A stretch of 64,000 nucleotides of DNA from Sporosarcina sp. FSL W8-0480. GTDB lineage: Bacteria > Bacillota > Bacilli > Bacillales_A > Planococcaceae. This document shows positions 1 through 9,423 of the stretch, in pieces. Each line of letters opens with the position of its first letter. Positions within the stretch are counted from its first letter, which is position 1. The notes below the pieces were generated by a model that was not told the DNA's origin, made no database searches, and worked only from the letters and a program-made list of their open reading frames with translations. Both the position numbers and the translations under genes were made by a program. The stretch spans positions 1,743,501 through 1,807,500 of the forward strand of contig NZ_CP150166.1 in the NCBI RefSeq assembly GCF_037963765.1. The letters are read 5' to 3'.

Positions 1-3000
1 TGTGATGTAAGCGCTTTCGGGGATGTCCATGGGTACCCTCTTATTATCAAAGCATCTCTCGGTGGTGGGGGGAGAGGAATGCGTATTGTCAAATCCAAAG
101 AGGAAGTGTCCGAAGCATTTGAACGTGCCAAATCAGAAGCAAAATCGGCATTCGGTTCAGATGAAGTGTATGTTGAAAAATATATAAACAACCCAAAACA
201 TATTGAAGTTCAAATCTTAGGAGATGCGTATGGTAATGTTGTGCATTTGTATGAACGAGATTGTTCCATTCAACGTCGTCACCAAAAGGTAGTCGAGATT
301 GCCCCATCCATTTCGTTAGATGATCAGCTTCGCCAAGATATTTGCAATGCGGCAGTGAAATTGGCAAGAAATATTTCTTATGTCAATGCGGGAACAGTCG
401 AATTCCTTGTAGCAGATGGCGAATTTTACTTTATAGAGGTAAATCCACGTATACAAGTGGAGCATACGATTACTGAAATGGTAACGGGTATTGATATCGT
501 ACATGCTCAGATCCACATTGCAAATGGAGGTAATCTCCATGAAGGTGAATCTGCAATACCAGTGCAAAGTGAAATACCTCTATTCGGATACGCGATTCAA
601 TCCAGGGTGACAACGGAAGACCCAGCAAATGATTTCATGCCTGATACTGGGAAGCTAATGGTCTATCGATCCGGGGGTGGCTTTGGTGTCCGACTTGACG
701 CTGGTAACGGTTTCCAAGGGGCAATCATTACGCCATATTATGATTCCCTGTTAGTCAAGGTTTCGACTTGGGGCACCTCGTTCAGGGATGCAGCTGCGAA
801 AATGGATCGTAATTTACAGGAATTTAGAATTAGGGGAATTAAAACGAATATCCCATTCTTAGAGAATGTCGTCCGCCATGAGAATTTCCTTACAGGTAAT
901 TACGACACCAGTTTCATAGACTCTACACCGGAGTTATTCGAATTCCCAGTACGGAAAGACAGAGGGACTAAAATTCTTAATTACTTGGGGAATGTGACAG
1001 TCAATGGTTTTCCAGGCATCGGTAAACAAACCAAACCTGTTTTTCATCCAGTAAGAAAACCTGCAATAGATCTTTCCGTTCCACCAACTTACGGTACAAA
1101 GCAATTGTTGGATGAAAAAGGACCCGAAGCATTGGTTCAATGGATTAAGGACCAAGAAAATGTGCTTCTCACAGACACAACGTTTCGGGATGCACACCAG
1201 TCATTGCTTGCGACTCGTGTTCGAACTTCGGATATTGTAAATATTGCTTCTGAGTCAGCGAGACTTATGCCCGATCTGTTTTCATTTGAAATGTGGGGAG
1301 GTGCAACATTTGATGTTGCATACCGATTTCTTAAAGAGGATCCATGGGAAAGGCTTACAAAGCTTCGCGACCAAATTCCAAATGTGCTATTCCAAATGTT
1401 GTTCCGAGGGGCAAATGCTGTCGGTTATTCAAATTACCCTGATAATGTTATCCGTGAATTTATCAAAACGTCTGCCGAGTCAGGGATAGATGTATTTCGG
1501 ATTTTCGATAGTTTGAACTGGGTAAAAGGAATGGAAATTGCTATTGATGCGACTCGTCAAGCGGGGAAGGTCGCTGAAGCTGCACTTTGTTATACAGGGG
1601 ATATTCTTGATGATTCCCGAGCAAAGTACACTGTGGATTATTATAAAAGAATGGCGAAGGAGCTTGAAGCAACTGGTGCCCATATTCTTGCCATCAAAGA
1701 CATGGCTGGTCTGTTGAAACCAGAGGCAGCCTACAGACTAATTTCTGAACTAAAGGCGTCAGTGGACATCCCGATACATCTGCACTCACATGATACGAGT
1801 GGGAATGGAATCTATATGTATGCAAAAGCTGTAGAAGCCGGAGTAGACATTGTAGATACGGCTCTTGGGTCTATGTCTGGTCTTACTTCTCAACCTTCCG
1901 CAAGTTCGCTATATTATGCTTTGCAGCATGGGAAACGGCAATTGCGTGCTAATGTTGCAGCACTTGAATCCTTATCTTATTACTGGGAGGATGTTCGGAA
2001 GTATTACCAACACTTCGAAAGTGGAATGGTGAGCCCTCATTCTGAAGTTTATGTACACGAAATGCCAGGTGGTCAATACTCCAATCTTCAACAACAAGCA
2101 AAGGCTGTAGGACTTGGGGAGAGATGGGAAGAAGTGAAGGAAATGTATTCCCGTGTCAACTTGCTTTTCGGTGATGTTGTCAAAGTGACACCATCTTCTA
2201 AGGTAATTGGAGATATGGCTTTGTTTATGGTGCAAAATAATCTTGATGAGATTTCAGTTATAAGTAAAGGGAAGACAATTGATTTTCCTGAATCCGTCAT
2301 CGAGTTTTTCGAAGGGTATATTGGCCAACCGTATGGTGGGTTTCCTGAAGAATTACAACAAGTTATTCTAAAGAACAGAAAGCCGATTACAGTGCGTCCC
2401 GGAGAACTATTAGAGGATGTTGACTTCAGTAGTCTATTGAATATGACAGAGGAATTATTAGGTCATCCTTCAACGATGAAAGATGCATTGGCGTATGCGC
2501 TTTATCCAAAAGTGTTCAAGGAGTATGCATCGACGAAGAAGCTATTCGGTAACATTTCTGTCATCAATACACCAGAATTCCTATTCGGCATGCGTTTGGG
2601 GCAAGAAATTGAAGTGGAGATTGAAAAAGGGAAAACACTGATCATTAAATTGGTCTCCATTGGAGAACCGCAATCGGATGGGAATAGAATAATTTACTTC
2701 GAATTGAACGGTCAACCGAGGGAAATTATCATACAGGACATAAACATCGAATTTGATGTAATTCGAAAACAAAAGGCGGATTTATCAAATGACTCGCATA
2801 TTGCGGCGACGATGCCCGGCACTGTATTGAAAATCGCTATCTCCAAAGGAACAAAAGTAAAGAGGGGCGAGCATCTGCTTATTACAGAAGCCATGAAGAT
2901 GGAAACGACGATCCAAGCACCATTCGATGGAGTAGTAAAAGAAATTTACGTAAACGCTGGGGAATCCATTTCGACAGGGGATTTACTAATAGAGCTTGAC

Positions 3001-3006
3001 CATTAA
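1..3006 (+). CDS. pyc: pyruvate carboxylase, 5' end outside window
   Basis: Biotin-dependent anaplerotic enzyme that carboxylates pyruvate to oxaloacetate. The reading frame is open from base 1 and gives 1001 residues; family members are about 1145, so roughly the first 145 residues are missing. The fragment starts just before the glycine-rich ATP loop of biotin carboxylase (GGGGRGM). The carboxyltransferase domain begins near codon 388 with the motif DTTFRDAHQS. The biotinyl-lysine is codon 966 in EAMKMET. Full domain order is as in B. subtilis PycA, and the gene lies next to ctaA as in that species. A strong hairpin follows the stop. Identification is secure. Confidence 0.97.
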   Translation, partial: CDVSAFGDVHGYPLIIKASLGGGGRGMRIVKSKEEVSEAFERAKSEAKSAFGSDEVYVEKYINNPKHIEVQILGDAYGNVVHLYERDCSIQRRHQKVVEIAPSISLDDQLRQDICNAAVKLARNISYVNAGTVEFLVADGEFYFIEVNPRIQVEHTITEMVTGIDIVHAQIHIANGGNLHEGESAIPVQSEIPLFGYAIQSRVTTEDPANDFMPDTGKLMVYRSGGGFGVRLDAGNGFQGAIITPYYDSLLVKVSTWGTSFRDAAAKMDRNLQEFRIRGIKTNIPFLENVVRHENFLTGNYDTSFIDSTPELFEFPVRKDRGTKILNYLGNVTVNGFPGIGKQTKPVFHPVRKPAIDLSVPPTYGTKQLLDEKGPEALVQWIKDQENVLLTDTTFRDAHQSLLATRVRTSDIVNIASESARLMPDLFSFEMWGGATFDVAYRFLKEDPWERLTKLRDQIPNVLFQMLFRGANAVGYSNYPDNVIREFIKTSAESGIDVFRIFDSLNWVKGMEIAIDATRQAGKVAEAALCYTGDILDDSRAKYTVDYYKRMAKELEATGAHILAIKDMAGLLKPEAAYRLISELKASVDIPIHLHSHDTSGNGIYMYAKAVEAGVDIVDTALGSMSGLTSQPSASSLYYALQHGKRQLRANVAALESLSYYWEDVRKYYQHFESGMVSPHSEVYVHEMPGGQYSNLQQQAKAVGLGERWEEVKEMYSRVNLLFGDVVKVTPSSKVIGDMALFMVQNNLDEISVISKGKTIDFPESVIEFFEGYIGQPYGGFPEELQQVILKNRKPITVRPGELLEDVDFSSLLNMTEELLGHPSTMKDALAYALYPKVFKEYASTKKLFGNISVINTPEFLFGMRLGQEIEVEIEKGKTLIIKLVSIGEPQSDGNRIIYFELNGQPREIIIQDINIEFDVIRKQKADLSNDSHIAATMPGTVLKIAISKGTKVKRGEHLLITEAMKMETTIQAPFDGVVKEIYVNAGESISTGDLLIELDH

Positions 3007-3045
3007 AAAACGCCCGTGGGGATTTGACTCACGGGCGTTGTTGTT
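3005..3045. terminator. bidirectional terminator between pyc and ctaA
   Basis: Arms AACGCCCGTG (3009-3018) and CACGGGCGTT (3030-3039) form a 10-bp stem. An A run on the left serves as the T run for leftward ctaA transcripts, and a T-rich tail on the right serves pyc. Confidence 0.85.
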
Positions 3046-3053
3046 TATTTTCT

Positions 3054-3962
3054 TTAATTTTGCCAACTTCTTGATACAAGCAAGACCATATACGTCAGTA
3101 ATCCGAACAATAGGATTACAAAGAGTGAGTGAGCCAATGCAATGTAAAGATTCAAGCGTGTAATAATGACTGCTGCACCAGCTAAAACCTGTAATGTTAC
3201 TAAGGAGAAAGCGATGATCCAACCCCAATAGATGACTCTCTGGTTTTTATAGTGCCTGATTGCGTGGATTGCAATAATCAAGAGCCATATGAAAATTAGC
3301 GCGGCTGCAGTTCGATGGCCCATTTGAACCCATTCCCAAAAGTTTTGTGGAAGGGAAAAGTCTCCGTTTTTGCACATCGGCCAATCTGTACAGCTAAGTT
3401 CAGACTCTGTATGTCGGACGAGTGCTCCAGTATAAACAACAATATAAGAGTAAATTGTTACTCCTATCGTATGTAGTTTAAGTGTTTTACCGATTTTTAG
3501 TGCATCCGCATCGAATTTCTTATCAACCTCAAATATTAATAAGGTAAGAAGTAAGACAGATGCGAAAGATATAAGAGATATCCCGAAGTGAAGCGCAAGT
3601 ATAAAATCGCCTTGTCCCCACAGAACTTGTGCAGCTCCGATTAACGCTTGCAAGATCAAGAAGAACAGGGCTAATATGGAAAGGAGTTTCGTTTCTCGAA
3701 TATGTCCGATTGCCTTCCAAGACCAAACAGATAAAACGACAATCAATATTCCAACTGCACCAGTCACAAGCCTATGAGAGAATTCGATAAGCACTTCTGC
3801 AGTTATTTCATCAGGAATCAACTGACCATTACAACCTGGCCAATGCCTTCCGCAACCCATTCCACTATCGGTCTTGGTGACAAGTGCCCCGCCCAAAAGA
3901 ATAAGTAGCATACCAATTGTGGAAGCAACACCGAACCATTTTAAAAATTTGTTATATCGCAA
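3054..3962 (-). CDS. ctaA: haem A synthase
   Basis: Membrane enzyme that oxidises the C8 methyl of haem O to the formyl group of haem A, needed for the aa3/caa3 oxidase. The 302-residue protein has about eight hydrophobic segments. Conserved features include the cysteine pair CGRHWPGC near residue 37, a histidine in EFSHR near residue 63, GHRTAA in the second half and the final AHSLF histidine. The start is TTG with an AGGTG ribosome site. The gene is divergent from ctaB as in B. subtilis and shares a 322-base regulatory region with two ResD-like sites. Confidence 0.95.
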   Translation of the reverse strand: MRYNKFLKWFGVASTIGMLLILLGGALVTKTDSGMGCGRHWPGCNGQLIPDEITAEVLIEFSHRLVTGAVGILIVVLSVWSWKAIGHIRETKLLSILALFFLILQALIGAAQVLWGQGDFILALHFGISLISFASVLLLTLLIFEVDKKFDADALKIGKTLKLHTIGVTIYSYIVVYTGALVRHTESELSCTDWPMCKNGDFSLPQNFWEWVQMGHRTAAALIFIWLLIIAIHAIRHYKNQRVIYWGWIIAFSLVTLQVLAGAAVIITRLNLYIALAHSLFVILLFGLLTYMVLLVSRSWQN

Positions 3963-4284
3963 AAAAACACCTACTTTACCTAATGATGGCTATATGAATA
4001 AAATACTCCGCTTGTAGATGATATCGAAAAATAGTCGAAAAAACAACGCATATTGGCCAAATCAGGGTTTGCCCTATGCTATTTCACAAATTGTTCATAA
4101 AAAAGACCCTTTAACTTCACAAATGGCATAGGGAAATGATTTACTATAGATAGGCGAAGTGAATTTACAAGTGGTACAACTTTGCGTTATATCGAAATTC
4201 GGCTATATGTATAGAAATTAGTACGGTTTTTCGATATAGTAAAGTATAGCGGTCCTTGCCGACATCCTTGAAAGGAGGGTACAT
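3963..4284. promoter_or_regulatory. ctaA-ctaB divergent control region with ResD-like sites
   Basis: No gene is seen in this 322-base gap. Two copies of TTCACAAA (4083-4090 and 4115-4122) are the complement of TTTGTGAA, eight of nine positions of the ResD recognition sequence TTTGTGAAT. ResD is known to activate ctaA in B. subtilis. The two sites lie 32 bp apart in the same orientation, about three helical turns. They overlap a larger inverted repeat with 13-base arms at 4072-4084 and 4121-4133 (12 of 13 match). Assignment of ResD is inference from motif and context. Confidence 0.5.
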
Positions 4285-5202
4285 ATGACAAATGGTCGGG
4301 CGATTTCTTCATCCGTTGACCCGGATATCAGATCGACTTCCATCGTGAAAGATTTTCTTGCACTTATAAAAATCGGCATAGTCAATTCTAATCTGATTAC
4401 AACGTTTACCGGACTTTTCTTAGCCTTCCAATTTTCAGGTGTGAGCTTTATCCGCAATTTGGACTTAATGGTGTATGCACTTTTAGGAACAGGGCTCATA
4501 ATTGCCGGATCGGCAGCTTTGAATAATCTTATCGATCGGGATATAGATCCCGTTATGACAAGAACAAAGGCACGTCCAACGGTCACAGGTAGGTTTAAGG
4601 CTTCTTACGTATTGGCTCTCGCTCTTGCTTTCATAGTAATAGGCGAAGTGATGTTGTTTACAGCATCCCTAACAGCTGGATTATGGGGGCTTGCAGGTGT
4701 ATTCAGCTATGTTGTACTCTATTCAATGTGGTCTAAAAGAAAACATGTCAGCAATACTATCGTAGGTAGTATATCCGGAGCAATACCTCCTTTAATCGGT
4801 TGGGCGGCGGTTGAACCCACACTTGGTTTGGGTGCATGGGCTCTATTCCTGATTATGTTTGCGTGGCAACCTCCACATTTTTATGCTCTGGCAATGCGCA
4901 GGACCGAAGAGTACCGTGCTGCGGGAATACCGATGCTACCAGTTGTAAAGGGTTTCAAGAGAACAAAGGTTTCAATACTTGCATGGGTTCTTCTATTATT
5001 CCCATTGCCGTTCCTTCTTGCTGATCTTGGTATCGGATTCATTGTGCTTGGAACTGTATTGAATATCGGTTGGTTATATTTGGCGATAAAGGGATTCAAA
5101 GCAAAGGAAGATTTGAAATGGGCGACATCCATGTTCATTTATTCACTGAATTACATGACAATCCTATTTGTAGCTATGATCATTTTTTCGATATTCATCT
5201 AA
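4285..5202 (+). CDS. ctaB: protohaem IX farnesyltransferase (haem O synthase)
   Basis: Integral membrane UbiA-family prenyltransferase that adds farnesyl to haem B to make haem O, the substrate of CtaA. The 305-residue protein has about nine hydrophobic segments. The Asp-rich prenyl-diphosphate motif NNLIDRDIDPVMTRT is visible near residues 79-93, and WQPPHFYALA is the second conserved loop. The ATG is preceded by AAAGGAGG. It is the first gene of the rightward oxidase cluster, about 100 bases before ctaC. Confidence 0.96.
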   Translation: MTNGRAISSSVDPDIRSTSIVKDFLALIKIGIVNSNLITTFTGLFLAFQFSGVSFIRNLDLMVYALLGTGLIIAGSAALNNLIDRDIDPVMTRTKARPTVTGRFKASYVLALALAFIVIGEVMLFTASLTAGLWGLAGVFSYVVLYSMWSKRKHVSNTIVGSISGAIPPLIGWAAVEPTLGLGAWALFLIMFAWQPPHFYALAMRRTEEYRAAGIPMLPVVKGFKRTKVSILAWVLLLFPLPFLLADLGIGFIVLGTVLNIGWLYLAIKGFKAKEDLKWATSMFIYSLNYMTILFVAMIIFSIFI

Positions 5203-5303
5203 CTGATGGAATTCTTTCTTTTTGACAGGAATTCATGATAGAGAGGTCAACAGTCCTCATTTGAACAAAACATTTTTTTTAGAAAGAGAGGTATTAGTTA
5301 GCG

Positions 5304-6365
5304 ATGATGAAAGGACTTAAAAAGTGGCGTCTCTTTTCTCTATTGGCTGTACTAACAGTATTCCTTGCGGGATGTGGTCAGGAAGAACTATCTACGCTTC
5401 TGCCTGCAGGACAAGTCGGAAGAGATCAGTTCAACTTACTACTACTGTCTTCAGCGATCATGTTACTCGTTATTATCGTAGTTGTAACAATTTATTTAAT
5501 AGCGTTAGTACGTTTCAGACGCTCGAAATTAGGTGAAGATCATATTCCAGAACAAGTTGAAGGCAGTCATAAGCTTGAGCTTGTATGGACGATCATTCCG
5601 ATTCTATTGATTTTACTACTTGCTGTTCCTACTGTTTATTACACATATAAACTTGGGGATGTATCGGCAATGGGTGCTGTAGATGAAGATGGGAATGCTG
5701 AAAATCTTGTAGTAGATGTTACTGCGAAACTATATTGGTGGGAGTTTGAATACCCGGATTTAGGTATCGTAACTGCACAAGAATTAGTCGTGCCAATGGA
5801 TGAAAAGGTATACTTCAATCTTATTGCTGCAGACGTTAAACACTCATTCTGGATACCTGCCGTAGGTGGTAAGCTTGATACGAACGTTGAAAACGTCAAT
5901 AAGTTCTATCTTGTATTTGAAAAGGATTCTAAAAATCTTAAAGATGGAGTCTTCTATGGTAAGTGTGCGGAGCTTTGCGGACCATCTCACGCATTGATGG
6001 ACTTTAAAGTGAAAACTATGCCACGTGCTGAATTCGACCGGTGGGTTACTGCAATGCAAGCAACAGGTGATAACCAAGTTGTAGCAAATCCGGAAGGTCA
6101 AACACTATTCCAACAAAGCTGTATCGGATGTCACGCAGTTTCAGGTGTAGGTGAAACTGGTGCACAAGGTCCGAACCTTGCGACTTTCGGAGACCGTAAC
6201 CGTGTTGCTGGATTTATGGATCACACGAAAGAAGATTTGATCGAATGGATCAAACATCCACAACAATACAAACCAGGTAATAAGATGCCTGATTTCGATG
6301 GTCAGTTTTCCGATTCGGAATTAGATGCCATTGCAGAATACTTGATGGGTCTATCTATTGAATAA
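5304..6365 (+). CDS. ctaC: cytochrome caa3 oxidase subunit II with fused cytochrome c
   Basis: Subunit II of the proton-pumping terminal oxidase; it accepts electrons and passes them to subunit I. The 353-residue protein begins with a lipoprotein signal (lipobox LAGC near residue 24), followed by two membrane helices. The CuA ligands are C221, C225 and H229 in CAELCGPSHALM. A C-terminal cytochrome c domain carries the haem motif CIGCH at residues 273-277, which makes this a caa3-type rather than aa3-type enzyme. Two ATGs at 5304 and 5307 are possible starts. Confidence 0.96.
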   Translation: MMKGLKKWRLFSLLAVLTVFLAGCGQEELSTLLPAGQVGRDQFNLLLLSSAIMLLVIIVVVTIYLIALVRFRRSKLGEDHIPEQVEGSHKLELVWTIIPILLILLLAVPTVYYTYKLGDVSAMGAVDEDGNAENLVVDVTAKLYWWEFEYPDLGIVTAQELVVPMDEKVYFNLIAADVKHSFWIPAVGGKLDTNVENVNKFYLVFEKDSKNLKDGVFYGKCAELCGPSHALMDFKVKTMPRAEFDRWVTAMQATGDNQVVANPEGQTLFQQSCIGCHAVSGVGETGAQGPNLATFGDRNRVAGFMDHTKEDLIEWIKHPQQYKPGNKMPDFDGQFSDSELDAIAEYLMGLSIE

Positions 6366-6402
6366 TAATTTTTAACTCGATTTTGAAGAGGAGGTAAACA
6401 AA

Positions 6403-8277
6403 GTGAGTTCAGTTGCTCAAAAACAGGGTTTTGGTGCAACGCTGTGGGACTGGTTAACTACAGTCGACCATAAGAAAATCGGAATCCTTTACTTCCTTGG
6501 GGGCGGATTCTTCTTCGTTCTAGGTGGAATTGAAGCTATGCTAATTCGTTGGCAGCTTCATATTCCAAATAATGATTTCGTTAGTGCGGGTCTGTTCAAT
6601 GATTTGATCACGATGCACGGAACGACGATGATTTTCTTAGCAGCCATGCCTATATTATTTGGATTTATGAACGCCATCGTGCCATTACAAATCGGTGCAC
6701 GTGACGTAGCGTTCCCATTCATTAACTCATTGGGTTTTTGGATGTTCTTCTTCGGAGGATTATTCCTCAACATTTCTTGGTTATTTGGTGAAGTTCCTGA
6801 TGCTGGATGGACATCTTATGCATCACTTTCACTTGCATCCCCAGGTCATGGTGTAGATTTCTATGCGATAGGGCTTCAAATTGCTGGGGGAGGTACGTTG
6901 ATGGCAGGGATTAACTTCCTTGTAACAATCATCAACATGCGTGCTCCTGGTATGACATACATGCGTATGCCTTTGTTCACTTGGACAACGTTTGTTGCAT
7001 CTGCAATGATCTTGTTCGCATTCCCTCCACTAACAGTAGGTCTATTCTTCTTGACGTTTGACCGCATGTTCGGAGGAAATTTCTTTAATCATGAAATGGG
7101 TGGTAACACTATAATCTGGGAGCATATTTTCTGGATTTTCGGTCACCCTGAAGTTTATATTCTTATTTTGCCTGCTTTCGGTATTTTCTCTGAGATCTTC
7201 TCGATCTTTTCCCGTAAGCGTTTGTTCGGATATCCATCCATGGTCTTCGCGACTGTGTTGATCGGTTTCCTTGGTTTCATGGTTTGGGCTCACCATATGT
7301 TCACTGTTGGCTTAGGACCGACTGCGAACGCAATCTTCGCAGTTGCGACAATGGCAATTGCCGTTCCTACAGGTGTTAAGATCTTTAACTGGCTATTGAC
7401 AATGTGGGGCGGAAGCATCAAGGTAACCACTCCGATGCTTTATGCACTTGGTTTCATACCTTCATTCGTAATGGGTGGGGTAACAGGTATTATGCAAGGG
7501 GCTGCACCACTTGACTACCAATTGCATGATTCTTACTTCATCGTTGCTCACTTCCACTACGTTATCGTTGGTGGGGTAGTACTTGCGATTTTGGCTGCAA
7601 CTCATCTATATTGGCCAAAAATGTTCGGTACAATGTTGAATGAAACACTTGGTAAAGTAACATTCTGGTTCTTCTTCATTGGATTCCACATGACATTCCT
7701 TATCCAACACTGGTTAGGATTCTGGGGAATGCCACGCCGAGTTTGGACGTATATGGACGGTCAAGGTTGGAACCTTGCGAACCTTATCAGTACAATAGGT
7801 GCTTTCTTGATGGCTATCGGTGTAATTGTTCTTGTATACAATGCAATTGTAACTTCTATTAGGAATGTAAAAGTTGCGAATGATCCATGGGGTGACGGAC
7901 GTACATTGGAGTGGGCAATTGAATCACCACCGGTGTACTACAACTTCGCTGCAACTCCACTTGTTCGTGGACTTGATACAGTTTGGATTGAAAAGATGGA
8001 AGGCAACGAGTCAGGATTAACACCTGCTGAGCCAATTAAGGATATTCATATGCCGAATGGTTCTATTATTCCGTTGCTTATGTCATTCGGTCTATTCATT
8101 GCAGGATTTGGTGCTATGTTCCGTACTGAAGAATCATGGGGATTACCATTACTGATTTTTGGTCTATTATGGACATTCGTTTCAATGGCAGCACGATCCT
8201 TGCAAGATGACACTGGATACTACATTAAAAAAGAAGAGATTCTCCGTGATTTGAAACGTAAAGGGGGTCAAAACTAA
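6403..8277 (+). CDS. ctaD: cytochrome caa3 oxidase subunit I
   Basis: Catalytic haem-copper subunit that reduces oxygen and pumps protons. The 624-residue polytopic protein has the expected motifs: a low-spin haem histidine in TMHGTTM, the CuB-tyrosine region GHPEVYILILP, HH in WAHHMFTVG and HFHYVIVGG near the haem ligands. It starts at GTG with AGGAGG seven bases upstream. Its stop codon overlaps the ctaE start by one base, so translation is likely coupled. Confidence 0.97.
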   Translation: MSSVAQKQGFGATLWDWLTTVDHKKIGILYFLGGGFFFVLGGIEAMLIRWQLHIPNNDFVSAGLFNDLITMHGTTMIFLAAMPILFGFMNAIVPLQIGARDVAFPFINSLGFWMFFFGGLFLNISWLFGEVPDAGWTSYASLSLASPGHGVDFYAIGLQIAGGGTLMAGINFLVTIINMRAPGMTYMRMPLFTWTTFVASAMILFAFPPLTVGLFFLTFDRMFGGNFFNHEMGGNTIIWEHIFWIFGHPEVYILILPAFGIFSEIFSIFSRKRLFGYPSMVFATVLIGFLGFMVWAHHMFTVGLGPTANAIFAVATMAIAVPTGVKIFNWLLTMWGGSIKVTTPMLYALGFIPSFVMGGVTGIMQGAAPLDYQLHDSYFIVAHFHYVIVGGVVLAILAATHLYWPKMFGTMLNETLGKVTFWFFFIGFHMTFLIQHWLGFWGMPRRVWTYMDGQGWNLANLISTIGAFLMAIGVIVLVYNAIVTSIRNVKVANDPWGDGRTLEWAIESPPVYYNFAATPLVRGLDTVWIEKMEGNESGLTPAEPIKDIHMPNGSIIPLLMSFGLFIAGFGAMFRTEESWGLPLLIFGLLWTFVSMAARSLQDDTGYYIKKEEILRDLKRKGGQN

Positions 8278-8903
8278 TGGATTTGAATAAAAAATTCACC
8301 CCTGAGACGTGGCCTGACCATCCGGAAAGAGCGACGCTTGAAGCGAAAAACAAATTTGTAGGTTTCTGGCTCTTCCTTGGTGGAGAGACAATCTTGTTCG
8401 CGACATTGTTTGCAACGTATGTTGCATTAAAAAACTCTGGACCAAGCGGTTTCGGTTTCTCAACTCAAGGGCTTTATGAGTTACCATTAGTATTCGTCAT
8501 GACGATGTTGCTTCTAACATCTTCATTGACAAGTGTATTCGCTATGTACCATTTGCGTAACTTCAACTTCAAGAAAATGCAACTCTGGCTTGCGATTACT
8601 GCATTTTTAGGACTCGGCTTCCTAATGCTTGAAGTATATGAGTTCTCACATTATGTGAAATTAGGATTTACGTACGGCAACAGTGCATTCAGCTCGGCGT
8701 TCTATACGCTTGTTGGGACTCACGGGTTCCACGTTGCAGTCGGCCTTGTTTGGATCACGTTGTTGATTTTCCGTAATGCGAAACGCGGTTTAAACCTTTA
8801 TAACGCTACGAAGTACTATACATTCTCATTGTACTGGCACTTCATCGACGTTGTTTGGGTATTCATCTTCACTGTAGTCTACTTGATGGGAGTGGTAGGT
8901 TAA
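8277..8903 (+). CDS. ctaE: cytochrome caa3 oxidase subunit III
   Basis: Accessory membrane subunit of the oxidase. The 208-residue protein has about five hydrophobic segments and the family signatures VGTHGFHV and SLYWHFIDVVW. The ATG overlaps the ctaD stop (TAATG) and the stop lies one base before ctaF, so ctaDEF form a tightly coupled operon. Confidence 0.96.
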   Translation: MDLNKKFTPETWPDHPERATLEAKNKFVGFWLFLGGETILFATLFATYVALKNSGPSGFGFSTQGLYELPLVFVMTMLLLTSSLTSVFAMYHLRNFNFKKMQLWLAITAFLGLGFLMLEVYEFSHYVKLGFTYGNSAFSSAFYTLVGTHGFHVAVGLVWITLLIFRNAKRGLNLYNATKYYTFSLYWHFIDVVWVFIFTVVYLMGVVG

Positions 8904-8904
8904 G

Positions 8905-9252
8905 ATGGCAGACATCCAAGTTTACAAACGTACACCGGCTGAACAACAGCTTGCACAAAAACGTGCGAAGCAATCTATGCGCAGTCAGGTTATGATGTTT
9001 TCTCTTATGATCTTCCTGACAATTGTTTCATTCTCCATGGTTGTAGCATACGAAGCAGAAGTTGCTGGGTTTTCCAAATTCTTTATCATCCCAATGATCA
9101 TGCTCTTTGCAGCTGTTCAAGTTGGATTGCAACTATATTACTTCATGCACATGAGTGAAAAAGGGCATGGCATTCCTCAAATGTTCATGTACACAGGAGC
9201 TCTTTTAGGATTCTTGATCCCTTTAACATTCGTAACAATTGTTTGGTGGTAA
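8905..9252 (+). CDS. ctaF: cytochrome caa3 oxidase subunit IV
   Basis: Small 115-residue subunit of the oxidase with three hydrophobic helices and the motif LQLYYFMHM, typical of bacterial subunit IVB. It is last in the tightly packed ctaCDEF run and is followed by a strong terminator, so ctaG downstream has its own promoter. Confidence 0.93.
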   Translation: MADIQVYKRTPAEQQLAQKRAKQSMRSQVMMFSLMIFLTIVSFSMVVAYEAEVAGFSKFFIIPMIMLFAAVQVGLQLYYFMHMSEKGHGIPQMFMYTGALLGFLIPLTFVTIVWW

Positions 9253-9259
9253 TTTTAAG

Positions 9260-9297
9260 AAGAGCCTGTGGATTCTTTCCACAGGCTCTTTGCTTTA
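9260..9297 (+). terminator. terminator after ctaF
   Basis: A 13-bp perfect stem (9260-9272 with 9278-9290) around a 5-base loop is followed by a short T-rich tail. Confidence 0.85.
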
Positions 9298-9363
9298 TAG
9301 TATTGAATTCGGCTCTATTCGTCACATTCTAGTCAAAAATGGGTGAATGTTAAAGTTCGTTCA

Positions 9364-9393
9364 TTGTGTTAAATGTCTTATTCGTTTTATAAT
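9364..9393 (+). promoter_or_regulatory. sigma-A-type promoter of ctaG
   Basis: TTGTGT (9364-9369), an 18-base spacer and TATAAT (9388-9393). Transcription would start near 9400. That excludes the upstream ATG at 9373 and supports the ctaG start at 9424. Confidence 0.55.
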
Positions 9394-9423
9394 AGAAAAA
9401 GACACCTTAAAGGAGCGATGGCA

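Noticed and set aside
5222..5240. TTGACA at 5222 as a ctaC promoter
   Set aside because: No matching -10 element at 16-18 bases; ctaC may be read from the ctaB promoter.
9373..9423. Longer CtaG start at 9373
   Set aside because: It lies before the likely transcription start near 9400 and has no ribosome site; the ATG at 9424 has both.
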